Assembly: GCA_947626285.1 (NCBI GenBank) | Contig: CANQRR010000011.1 | Location: 1 to 64,000, forward strand | Reading direction: 5' to 3' | Source: an uncultured Lachnospiraceae bacterium | GTDB lineage: Bacteria > Bacillota > Clostridia > Lachnospirales > Lachnospiraceae | DNA: 64,000 nucleotides | In this document: in pieces, positions 11,296-20,011 of the stretch | How the letters are laid out: each line of letters opens with the position of its first letter | Position numbering within the stretch: the stretch's first letter is position 1 | Notes under the pieces: model-generated | What the model was told of the DNA's origin: nothing | The model's database searches: none | What the model saw: the letters and a program-made list of their open reading frames with translations, nothing else | Program-made: the position numbers and the translations under genes

Positions 11296-11461
11296 TCACC
11301 AGTCCTTTTCTCAGGATATTCTTCGTATGCAGATTTATCTACAATAAAATGAGATATAGACTATTTTATATTTTCCGTTCTGTTTTTGTCAATGAGTTTA
11401 TTTGCCAGGCTATTTTTTGTGTATTTTCACGGAATTTCAAAAATCTTTACAGTGAGTTTTC

Positions 11462-11490
11462 TTGACATTTCTGTCTCCGTAGAGTATGTT
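11462..11490 (+). promoter_or_regulatory. sigma-A-type promoter for the surface protein gene
   Basis: TTGACA-17 nt-TATGTT. Confidence 0.55.
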
Positions 11491-11569
11491 AGAAACAGGT
11501 AAAAAAGCAACGCATCGCGGACACTAAAAATGGATATGACTGACATGCAGGAAAGAAAGGGGGATCCAT

Positions 11570-13870
11570 ATGAAACGATATACAAGTTGGAGAAAATTAT
11601 TGGTGTTGGCTCTGGTACTGGCTCTTGGGCTGACGGCCTCTTTGCAGGCGAGTGAGGATGTTTCGGATAATGAAATAGAAACAGAGGTTATTCTTGAGGA
11701 TACGGAGACGGAAGTGACGCCTGAGATGTATGCTGAACCTGCAGCCGGGAATCCCGAATCTGAGGCTGGGATTTTGACAGTCGACAATATTGCGCAGGTG
11801 CCTACGACCTCCATCCCGGATGGAGCAAATGCAGTTTCAGAGGCGGAACAGGACGAGCAGGGAGAAAGCCAGACAAGCAACACAAAAGTAGTTGAGTTTT
11901 ATCTGGACTGGAACGGGATCGACGGTCTCTTTGGCAAGTGCCTGACATGCACCCGCGAGTTTGCTGAGGATGCTACGCCCATGTTTACGGCTGAAGATGC
12001 CGCTGTCTACGGATTAAACTTTAAGAAAGCCTATGAAGAGGAGTTTGATAAGAAAACTCCCACAGAGAGATGGGCGTTTTTGAGTGAGAAGTGGGCGGAG
12101 GAACCCTTTAATGGTTATACGTTCTTAGGGTGGTCGACGGTGCCGACGGGCGGAGAATTGATTAAGGCTGATACTCCAGTTGAAAACGGTATGAGTTTCT
12201 ATGCCTATTGGACGAAGGGCGGAGAATCTAACGAGACTTTCCAGCGCGTTGATCCGGAAGCCGGACCGCTGGAGCATATCCGCATCGTGGCGGGTGCTGG
12301 CACCTCGTTTCTTTCCGGTACGCTGCATGCGAGCAAGCATGCCACGACGGGCAGCAGTCTCGCGGTGAACCTGTTCTGCACGCCTGTGCGCGCCGACATC
12401 AGGAACGTCACATGGAGTGTGGCGGTAAGCAACAGCGTGACGCCAAATGTGCTATTTGGATCTGCGAAAAAGGCGGAAACCGTGACTGTTACGGCAGGTG
12501 AGACGGTAACGGTTGGAGCGGTTCAGGTAAAGGCCGAGGGCTGCAGCCTGACGATTACAAGCAACGACAATAATGAACATGTGATCACGGTCAGCGCCAC
12601 GGCGGAGAGCTCGGAAGGCCAGCAGATCGCTTCTCCTACGGATGCCACGCTCAGCTTTGCGCATTCCTGGGATGCAGGCAGGGTGACAAAGGACGCTGAT
12701 TGTGTGACGAAAGGGAGCGAGGAATATTCTTGTACTGTCTGCGGTGTGTCGAAAACAGTAGAAATCCCTGCGCTGGAGCATGTGTACAATAAGAACAAAA
12801 ATTCCAATACGGCTGAAAAAACATATTATAAGGTTGAAACGATAAAAGAACCTACCTGTACAGAGAAAGGTGAAAATAAGTACACCTACTATTGTCTGCG
12901 CTGCGGAAAAGGTGAAAAGGTGGAAAGTGGTCCGGTTCCCGCGCTTGGCCATGCTTGGAGTGAAACTGTGGAGACGCCGGCCAGCTGTAATAAGAATACG
13001 ACGACAAGGTCTTGTACGAGATGCGGGCTGCAGGAGGTAAGCCTGGTTCCGGCATACAATCCGGGGCTGCATGAATGGAAAGAAACAAACAGGTATCATG
13101 AGACCTGCATGAGCGATATCGTCTATGAACAATGCGAGGTCTGCAGAGAGACGAGAAGTCGTACAGAAGCCGCGGACAATCCGGACCGTCATTCGTATGC
13201 GTTTGAGAGCAGAGTGAGCAATGATTGCTATTGGGTCACTTATACATTCAAATGTGTCCACGGCTGCGGTTCTACGCAGGTCACGCTGAAAAGGGAAGAG
13301 AATCACAACTGGGGCGGTTGGACGACCAGCGCTTCCCTGGACAGGACGACCGGAATGATGAAGCGTGTCCGGACACGTAAATGCAGTCGCTGCGGTAAGG
13401 AAGAGAAAGAGGATCTGGGCAGTATCGCAGGCGAGCCGAAAGCTTCCGTGGAGGAGACGGAGAAGCAGACGGAGAGACAGACAGAAGCTCAGACGGAGAC
13501 AAACCATGTCGTTATCGACGGAAACAGCGCTCCGGTCACTCAGCCGATGAGCTATACCGCCGGAAATGCAGTGGCAGCCGCCGTCGCTCAGGCAGCGCCT
13601 TCCACCGCGACAGCGAGTGAAGGAAAAGCCGGATGGAAGAAGAGCGGGAAGAAGAAATACTATCTCACCGAGGATGGCAAGAAGAAGACCGGTTGGCAGA
13701 AGATCGATGGCAAGAAGTATTACTTTGGCAAGGACGGTGTGATGAAGACCGGCTGGCAGCTGATTAAGGGTAAGAAGTATTACTTCGGCAAGAATGGTGT
13801 GATGAGGACCGGTAAGCAGAAGATTGGGAAGAAGACTTATAACTTCGGCAAGAATGGCGTGTTGAAGTAA
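11570..13870 (+). CDS. secreted Cys-rich cell-surface protein with C-terminal choline-binding-like (GWxxxxGKxYYFG) repeats
   Basis: Signal peptide; ladder of CxxC motifs (CTVC, CLRC, CTRC, CEVC, CSRC); C-terminal GWQKIDGKKYYFGKDGVMKTGWQLIKGKKYYFGKNGVMRTG. Confidence 0.85.
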   Translation: MKRYTSWRKLLVLALVLALGLTASLQASEDVSDNEIETEVILEDTETEVTPEMYAEPAAGNPESEAGILTVDNIAQVPTTSIPDGANAVSEAEQDEQGESQTSNTKVVEFYLDWNGIDGLFGKCLTCTREFAEDATPMFTAEDAAVYGLNFKKAYEEEFDKKTPTERWAFLSEKWAEEPFNGYTFLGWSTVPTGGELIKADTPVENGMSFYAYWTKGGESNETFQRVDPEAGPLEHIRIVAGAGTSFLSGTLHASKHATTGSSLAVNLFCTPVRADIRNVTWSVAVSNSVTPNVLFGSAKKAETVTVTAGETVTVGAVQVKAEGCSLTITSNDNNEHVITVSATAESSEGQQIASPTDATLSFAHSWDAGRVTKDADCVTKGSEEYSCTVCGVSKTVEIPALEHVYNKNKNSNTAEKTYYKVETIKEPTCTEKGENKYTYYCLRCGKGEKVESGPVPALGHAWSETVETPASCNKNTTTRSCTRCGLQEVSLVPAYNPGLHEWKETNRYHETCMSDIVYEQCEVCRETRSRTEAADNPDRHSYAFESRVSNDCYWVTYTFKCVHGCGSTQVTLKREENHNWGGWTTSASLDRTTGMMKRVRTRKCSRCGKEEKEDLGSIAGEPKASVEETEKQTERQTEAQTETNHVVIDGNSAPVTQPMSYTAGNAVAAAVAQAAPSTATASEGKAGWKKSGKKKYYLTEDGKKKTGWQKIDGKKYYFGKDGVMKTGWQLIKGKKYYFGKNGVMRTGKQKIGKKTYNFGKNGVLK

Positions 13871-13940
13871 AACGGTTCCGCTGAAGAAGTTTTCAAAGAA
13901 GATATATACAACAGATAAAACCTCTATCATTTTTAAGTCG

Positions 13941-13972
13941 GGGTGTCCTATGGCCGGTGTCCAAGGACACCC
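13941..13972 (+). terminator. stem-loop downstream of the surface protein gene
   Basis: gggtgtcc ... ggacaccc. Confidence 0.6.
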
Positions 13973-14159
13973 TTACGCTTTATACGCGCGTATCAGGTTC
14001 GCAAGGCTATTTTGGCAGTATATGAAAAAGCATGAAGTATGTGATAAAATAATCATTATGATATATTGCCGGAAACGAGAAAACGGCTGGCTGCGATTAA
14101 GAGAATGCCTTTGGAGAAACGGCTAATTGCCGGAAAACAGAGAGGAGAACTGAGAGAAT

Positions 14160-15092
14160 ATGGAATGCGCACAGATGAAAGAGATCGGTGTGATGGATGT
14201 CGGCGGCTTCAGGGTCGGACATGAGCAGGATTACGAGGGGATGACCGGGTGTACCGTGCTGCTTTTTGACAGACCCTCCCCCGCGGGGGTGGATATCCGG
14301 GGCGGCGGCCCGGCTTCCCGGGAGACGCCTCTGCTGAATCCGACGGCGGATGCGGCCGGAATCCATGCAATCTTGCTGTCCGGTGGCTCCGCGTTCGGAC
14401 TGGACGCGGCGGGCGGCGTTATGAAGTATCTGGAGGAGCGGGGGATCGGCTTCGATGTGGGCGTGACCAGGGTTCCGCTTGTGTGCCAGTCTTCGCTTTT
14501 TGACCTTGCCGTCGGGGACAGGAATGCCCGGCCGGATCAGAGGATGGGCTATGCTGCCTGCGAGAACGCGGCTTACGGGTCGATGAAGGAGGGCTCTGTC
14601 GGCGTGGGTACGGGTTGTACCGTCGGCAAATACCGTGGTATGGAGGCGTGTATGAAGTCTGGGATCGGAGCCTTTGCCATGGAGTTCGGAGCGCTCAGAA
14701 TCGGGGCCATTGTCGCGGTCAACGCGCTCGGCGATATCTATGATATCGATACCAACGAGAAACTGGCGGGAGCGAGAGATGAGAACGGCCGCCTTCTTTC
14801 GTCGGAGTTTGATTATTACTATGATTTAATGAAAACGCAGAATCTTTTTTCGGGGAACACCACGCTCGGCATCATCGTCACAAACGCGGGAATGGATAAA
14901 ACGGCGCTGAATAAGGTTGCCTCCATGGCGCACAACGGATATGCGCGGGCAATCCGGCCTGTCCATACGATGGCGGACGGCGATTCGATCTATGCGGTTT
15001 CTACGGGAGAAGTGTCCGCGGATGTCAACATGGTCGGGCCGCTTGGAGCCTATGTGATGGGCAAGGCGATCGGGCGGGCTGTCCGCGTGTGA
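14160..15092 (+). CDS. P1-family (DmpA-like) peptidase / L-aminopeptidase
   Basis: VGHEQDYEGMTGCTVLLFD, ILLSGGSAFGLDAAGGVMKYLEE, NTTLGIIVTNAGMDK. Confidence 0.9.
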   Translation: MECAQMKEIGVMDVGGFRVGHEQDYEGMTGCTVLLFDRPSPAGVDIRGGGPASRETPLLNPTADAAGIHAILLSGGSAFGLDAAGGVMKYLEERGIGFDVGVTRVPLVCQSSLFDLAVGDRNARPDQRMGYAACENAAYGSMKEGSVGVGTGCTVGKYRGMEACMKSGIGAFAMEFGALRIGAIVAVNALGDIYDIDTNEKLAGARDENGRLLSSEFDYYYDLMKTQNLFSGNTTLGIIVTNAGMDKTALNKVASMAHNGYARAIRPVHTMADGDSIYAVSTGEVSADVNMVGPLGAYVMGKAIGRAVRV

Positions 15093-15164
15093 CAAAAATT
15101 TTAAATAGAGCTTGTAAAATTAACTGTTATGGGGTAATTCTATTGAAAAATTTGCGATTCCTTT

Positions 15165-15400
15165 CTGATTGACAGCGCACTTCGTTATGATATTAAGGGA
15201 AAGAAGTATATCGATACGCCGGTCAAATATTATTTTACAGATTTGGGATTGCGGAACGCGCGCCTCAATTTCCGTCAGTTGGAAGAAACGCATACGATGG
15301 AGAATATCATATTCAATGAATTAAAAATATGGGGATTCAATGTAGATGTGGGTGTTGTTACTTTAAATGGAACCAGTGAAAAGGGGTATCCTATATATAT
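15165..15400 (+). pseudogene. remnant of DUF4143-type AAA ATPase (C-terminal part)
   Basis: DSALRYDIKGKKYIDTPVKYYFTDLGLRNARLNFRQLEETHTMENIIFNELKIWGFNVDVGVV, no N-terminal ATPase part. Confidence 0.72.
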
Positions 15401-15619
15401 CCAGAATTGCAATATACAGCAAAAAAGATTAAAGAAATATATTTATAAATTGATTGTATGTACACAAGGAAACTTTTTGCATAGATTTTCTAAACATTAC
15501 TCACACGGAAATAACCAAAAGATAAAATGAAACAAAAAGTATCGAAATCGCTATTCAATATTGCAATAATGAAAAGGGAATGTTATAATACTAAAAAATA
15601 ATATTCGTTTAAGACACAT

Positions 15620-17038
15620 GTGGAGGATACCATGGACAAGCGTATGTTTCGGATAGTAAACATTTCTATAGAGAATTTCAAGAATGTCAAAAAGGGAACG
15701 CTTGATCTTGAAAATCGCAGGAAGGATTATCGCGCCAGTATCGTAGGAGTGTATGGGCAGAATGGTTCCGGAAAAACTGCGCTGGTTGATGCGCTGCAAG
15801 TGCTGAAGTTTTCTCTGTGCGGTAAAGCGATTCCTGAACAGTATGCAGATTATATTAACATTAATGCGCAGTATTCAACACTTAAATTTCAATTTAAGAT
15901 GCAGAACGAAAAAGCACTCTATGACATTTGGTATCAATTCTCTATGAGGAAAGTGATTGATGAATCTCAGATTGAGGAGAATGAACTCGAAGGTGTTGAA
16001 GCCAAATACACGGCGCAGATTTTTGATGAGGTATTGAGCTTTGGCTATATATCTGACGAAAAGAAGATACGCAAAAGTACGCTTATAGATACAAAAACAT
16101 CCGAAGTATTTCTGCCTAAGTCAAAGTACAATGAGCTGCTGGAAAAGAATAATGAAGATATTATGGAACTGCTTTTGACAAAACGGTTGACTCAGGCGCA
16201 GTCAAGATCGTTTATTTTTTCCAGAGAGATGATAAATCGCTTTAGGAGAGACTGTAATGTTAAATTATATGTGGATGTTATTAATGGCTTAAATTTATTT
16301 GGACATAGAGAACTTTTTATCATTGATACGCAACATGAAGGTTTAATAAACATGAATGCTTTGCCGTTATCTTTTAGATATAGAGATAACAAAACTGAAA
16401 TGATCGGCAATCTTGTGTTTCCCTTGGAAGTGCCGACACCAGTTCCGGACGAAGCTATGGAACTTGTGAATAAGGTGATTGATAATATGAATATTGTTCT
16501 GCAGCAATTAGTTCCGGGCCTAACGTTAAGCGTTGTGGATTTAGGCTCAGTAGTTTCAAAAGAGGGGAACTCTGGCAGATTAGTACAGTTTATGTCGCTG
16601 AAAAATGGAAAAGCAATCCCGTTTAGATATGAATCGGCCGGAATTAAAAAAATCGTCTCGATTTTACAATTATTGATTATGGTATATAATAATCCGTCAA
16701 TCACAGTGGCAATCGATGAAATGGATTCCGGGATTTTTGAATATTTGCTTGGAGAATTGCTGAATATTATTTCCGAGAAGGGCAAAGGGCAGTTGATCTT
16801 TACATCCCATAATTTAAGGCCGCTTGAAACGATTGACAAAGGATTTATCGCTTTCACAACGACGAATCCGGAAAATCGTTATATTCGATTTACCAATGTG
16901 AAAGGGAACAACAATCTCCGAGATTTCTATTACCGTGATATTGTTCTGGGAGAGCAGAGTGAGGAAGTGTATGATCCGACAAATAACTTTGAAATTGCGT
17001 TAGCATTCAGAGAGGCGGGTGAGGCTTTTGACTCGTAA
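15620..17038 (+). CDS. AAA/ABC-type ATPase (AAA_15/AAA_21-like), candidate defence component
   Basis: GQNGSGKT Walker A; ESAGIKKIVSILQLL signature region; VAIDEMDSGIFE Walker B; TSHN H-loop. Confidence 0.85.
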   Translation: MEDTMDKRMFRIVNISIENFKNVKKGTLDLENRRKDYRASIVGVYGQNGSGKTALVDALQVLKFSLCGKAIPEQYADYININAQYSTLKFQFKMQNEKALYDIWYQFSMRKVIDESQIEENELEGVEAKYTAQIFDEVLSFGYISDEKKIRKSTLIDTKTSEVFLPKSKYNELLEKNNEDIMELLLTKRLTQAQSRSFIFSREMINRFRRDCNVKLYVDVINGLNLFGHRELFIIDTQHEGLINMNALPLSFRYRDNKTEMIGNLVFPLEVPTPVPDEAMELVNKVIDNMNIVLQQLVPGLTLSVVDLGSVVSKEGNSGRLVQFMSLKNGKAIPFRYESAGIKKIVSILQLLIMVYNNPSITVAIDEMDSGIFEYLLGELLNIISEKGKGQLIFTSHNLRPLETIDKGFIAFTTTNPENRYIRFTNVKGNNNLRDFYYRDIVLGEQSEEVYDPTNNFEIALAFREAGEAFDS

Positions 17039-17729
17039 AAAAGTCGTACTCGTTATCGTAGAGGGGTCTTCTGATGACACGGCATTAGGCGTTATGCTGA
17101 ATCAGATTTTTGATAAAGATAAGGTGTATGTACACATTATGCATGGCGATATCACGACAAGGAAAGGTGTACGTTCAAATAATATTGTCTCCAAAATAGG
17201 AGATGAAGTTCGCAATTACGCAAAGGCTAATCATTATACGTCAAAACATTTTAAACAGATCATTCATATCGTAGATACGGACGGTGCGTATATTTCGAAC
17301 GAAAATGTCATCATGGACTCAGAGCATGATGAAGTATTCTATGAGGCTGACGGGATTCATACTCCGGATCCTCAGGGGATTATTGAGCGAAATAAACAGA
17401 AAACAGATAATTTGTACAGGTTAAGAGGGACAGGACAGATATGGCAAGTGCCATACCGGGTATATTACATGTCCTGCAATCTTGATCATGTGCTACATAA
17501 TAAGCGCAATAGTACAGATGAGGAAAAAGAAACAGATGCATATGAATTTGCAAAGAAATACAAGAATGACGTGGAAGGGTTTATAAATCTTATCTGTGAT
17601 TCGGACTTTTCTGTGGATAGAGACTATAAAGAGTCGTGGGCGTATATTGAGGATGGATTAAACTCTATAGACAGACATACGAACTTGGGTATCTGCGTTA
17701 AGGAGGAAATAGAAAAAGGAAGTGAATGA
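17019..17729 (+). CDS. TOPRIM-like protein partnered with the upstream ATPase
   Basis: VVLVIVEGSSDDTALGVML and IIHIVDTDGAYI resemble TOPRIM E and DxD motifs; 20-nt overlap with the upstream ATPase. Confidence 0.6.
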   Translation: MRLLTRKKVVLVIVEGSSDDTALGVMLNQIFDKDKVYVHIMHGDITTRKGVRSNNIVSKIGDEVRNYAKANHYTSKHFKQIIHIVDTDGAYISNENVIMDSEHDEVFYEADGIHTPDPQGIIERNKQKTDNLYRLRGTGQIWQVPYRVYYMSCNLDHVLHNKRNSTDEEKETDAYEFAKKYKNDVEGFINLICDSDFSVDRDYKESWAYIEDGLNSIDRHTNLGICVKEEIEKGSE

Positions 17730-17860
17730 AATGTGAACATGAAAAAAATATTGTTTGAATGTCACGGCAACATACATGGATCTCTCCAAAAATCTAGTAA
17801 ATACGGCACTTTCTTGGAATGGAAAAGCAAGTTTTATGACATTTTCATTTCTGTTTATGG

Positions 17861-18586
17861 TTGGCAAATCTAATTTTTCAAGTGATTGACGAGAAGAAAG
17901 GGATATCCTATAATATTTCTAAATCTTTATTTGAGAGTAATAAATGGACAAGCGCAAAAACAGTTTTTGTGTATTTTTCTGAAGCTGGAGAAATCTGGAG
18001 GGTGAGTATGCTCGATTTTGAGAATCTTGAAAAATACAGAGAGAATAATCGAATTGAAGCGAAAAAGGCGCTTGGTGGTCTGCCGCACAGCATATGGGAG
18101 ACATATTCCGCATTTGTTATTGTTATACCGCGGGCTTACCGGAATGACCGTTCGGTATATGTAGAGGGAAATCCGATCCAAGAAACAGCGCCATGCTGAA
18201 AATGTTTAACCTGATTGATATCAGGGAACGCGCGGGAAGCGGAATTCCCAATATATATCATGTATGGGAAAGCCAGGGCTGGAAGGAGCCGTCTATTGTT
18301 GAAGGATTTGAACCGGAACGCATTACGCTTGCACTTTCTGTAGAAAAAATCGGCGATAAAAAATCGGCGATAAAAATTGACGATAAAAATCGGCGATAAA
18401 AGAAAACATGAAAACGCAGATCATAGAGTTTTTGACGGATTATTCGATGGCAAAAATGTCTGAAATCGCAAAGAGTATCGGGCTGAAACCTTCGAGAACC
18501 AGAGATTATATGAGAGAGTTGATCTCCGAGGGGATTGTTGTCGCTGAAGGCGCGAATCGCAACCGGACATACCGACTGAAGGCTTG
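17861..18586 (+). pseudogene. decayed AlbA_2 (Schlafen-like)/HATPase-type ATP-binding protein with C-terminal winged helix
   Basis: Frame-broken fragments: KYRENNRIEAKKALGGLPHSIWETYSAF, then VIVIPRAYRNDRSVYVEGNP, LKMFNLIDIRERAGSGIPNIYHVWESQGWKEP, MKTQIIEFLTDYSMAKMSEIAKSIGLKPSRTRDYMRELISEGIVVAEGANRNRTYRLKA. Confidence 0.75.
18349..18401 (+). repeat. tandem ~13-14 nt repeat (atcggcgataaaa) inside the decayed ATP-binding gene
   Basis: atcggcgataaaaa-atcggcgataaaa-attgacgataaaa-atcggcgataaaa. Confidence 0.9.
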
Positions 18587-18760
18587 ATTTTATAGCTGAA
18601 TGCAGGCGATATGAATATGATTAGAACAACAGCAATCGCAAGGTCATTTTCTAAGGAAGTAATAGATTATGTAAATAAACGTAAGGATATAGAAAATAAG
18701 CCGATAAAATTGTTGCGATATTTGTACAAAAACAAAAGGTTTTTACTGGAGAGAATATAG

Positions 18761-19252
18761 ATGATAAGAGTGGCTTTTTGCTGTCATGGAAATATTTGTC
18801 GGTCAACTTTAGCCGAAAGCGTATTTACCTACAGGGTAAGAGAATTAGGGTTGGCAGATCAGTTTGTAATAGACAGTTTTGCGACCAGTACGGAGGAGAT
18901 CGGAAATCCGCCGCACAGGGGGACAGTGAACAAACTCAGAGAGGTGGGAATCCCTTTAGTGCCACATAGAGCCAAACAGATTACTGTAAGGGATTATGAT
19001 TCATTTGATTACATCATTGGCATGGACGGCTGGAATATGAGAAACCTCAATCGAATGCTCAAGGGAGATCCGGAGGGAAAAATATATAAATTTCTTACCT
19101 TTGCAGGATCGGATCGCGATATTGCAGACCCATGGTATACGGGTAATTTCGATGTAACCTATGATGATATTATCGAAGGTTGCGAGGGATTTCTCAGCTA
19201 TCTCAAGAATAATGGAGAGATAAAGGCAATTGCAAAATTGAATGGAGAATGA
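18761..19252 (+). CDS. low-molecular-weight protein tyrosine phosphatase
   Basis: CCHGNICRST P-loop; DPWYTGNFDVTYDDIIEGCEGFL. Confidence 0.95.
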   Translation: MIRVAFCCHGNICRSTLAESVFTYRVRELGLADQFVIDSFATSTEEIGNPPHRGTVNKLREVGIPLVPHRAKQITVRDYDSFDYIIGMDGWNMRNLNRMLKGDPEGKIYKFLTFAGSDRDIADPWYTGNFDVTYDDIIEGCEGFLSYLKNNGEIKAIAKLNGE

Positions 19253-19287
19253 AAGAGGAACACAGATCCACAAAGGAGGTCAAAGCC

Positions 19288-19773
19288 ATGTCAGATAAAC
19301 GCAGGGATTACATTTCGTGGGACGAATATTTTATGAGCGTCGCGAAGCTCGCCGGGATGCGGTCGAAGGATCCGAATTCGCAGGTGGGCGCGTGCATCGT
19401 GAGCAGCGACAACAAGATCCTGTCGATGGGATACAACGGCTTCCCGACGGGCTGTTCGGACGACGAATTCCCGTGGGCGCGCGAGGGGGACGAGTTGAAC
19501 TGCAAGTACCCGTACGTGGTACATAGCGAACTGAACGCGATCCTGAATTATCGCGGCGGCAGCCTGGAGGGGGCGAAGCTCTATGTGTCGTTGTTCCCGT
19601 GCAACGAGTGCGCGAAAGCGATCATTCAGGCCGGGATCAAAACGATCGTGTACGATGACGACAAGTACCACGACGGCGCGGCGGCTACCGCGTCGAGGCG
19701 TATGCTGGACGCGGCGGGGGTACGCTATTACTGCTATCAGCATACGGGGCGGAAAATCGAACTTTCGGTTTAG
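19288..19773 (+). CDS. dCMP deaminase family protein
   Basis: HSELNAILN and PCNECAKAIIQAGI zinc motifs; RBS aaggagg before ATG 19288. Confidence 0.93.
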   Translation: MSDKRRDYISWDEYFMSVAKLAGMRSKDPNSQVGACIVSSDNKILSMGYNGFPTGCSDDEFPWAREGDELNCKYPYVVHSELNAILNYRGGSLEGAKLYVSLFPCNECAKAIIQAGIKTIVYDDDKYHDGAAATASRRMLDAAGVRYYCYQHTGRKIELSV

Positions 19774-19906
19774 CAACGAGCCGTGCAAATACGGTGGAGC
19801 ACGAAATGCCTGCTTGCAGGCAATTTCGTGAGACAGTGTATTTATAGGGCGACTGCCCGCGAACGAGGAAAGCCGAAGGCTTTTCGAGTGTGCAGGGCTC
19901 GTTGCT
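19772..19906. repeat. 135-bp MITE/REP-like element with 16-bp imperfect terminal inverted repeats
   Basis: agcaacgagccgtgca (19772-19787) vs tgcagggctcgttgct (19891-19906): 15/16 complementary; internal hairpin cacgaaatgcctgc..gcaggcaatttcgtg. Confidence 0.7.
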
Positions 19907-20011
19907 GTTGAAGTTAACTGTAGACATCGCGAAGATAATTTGGTAAAATAACCCGGGATTCCGGGGAAGAATATACGGAATCAAAATAACGGAAAAGGGA
20001 GTCATGTGAAA

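Noticed and set aside
18349-18401. Tandem repeats as a CRISPR array
   Set aside because: Repeats are 13-14 nt and contiguous with no spacers; they encode a linker peptide.
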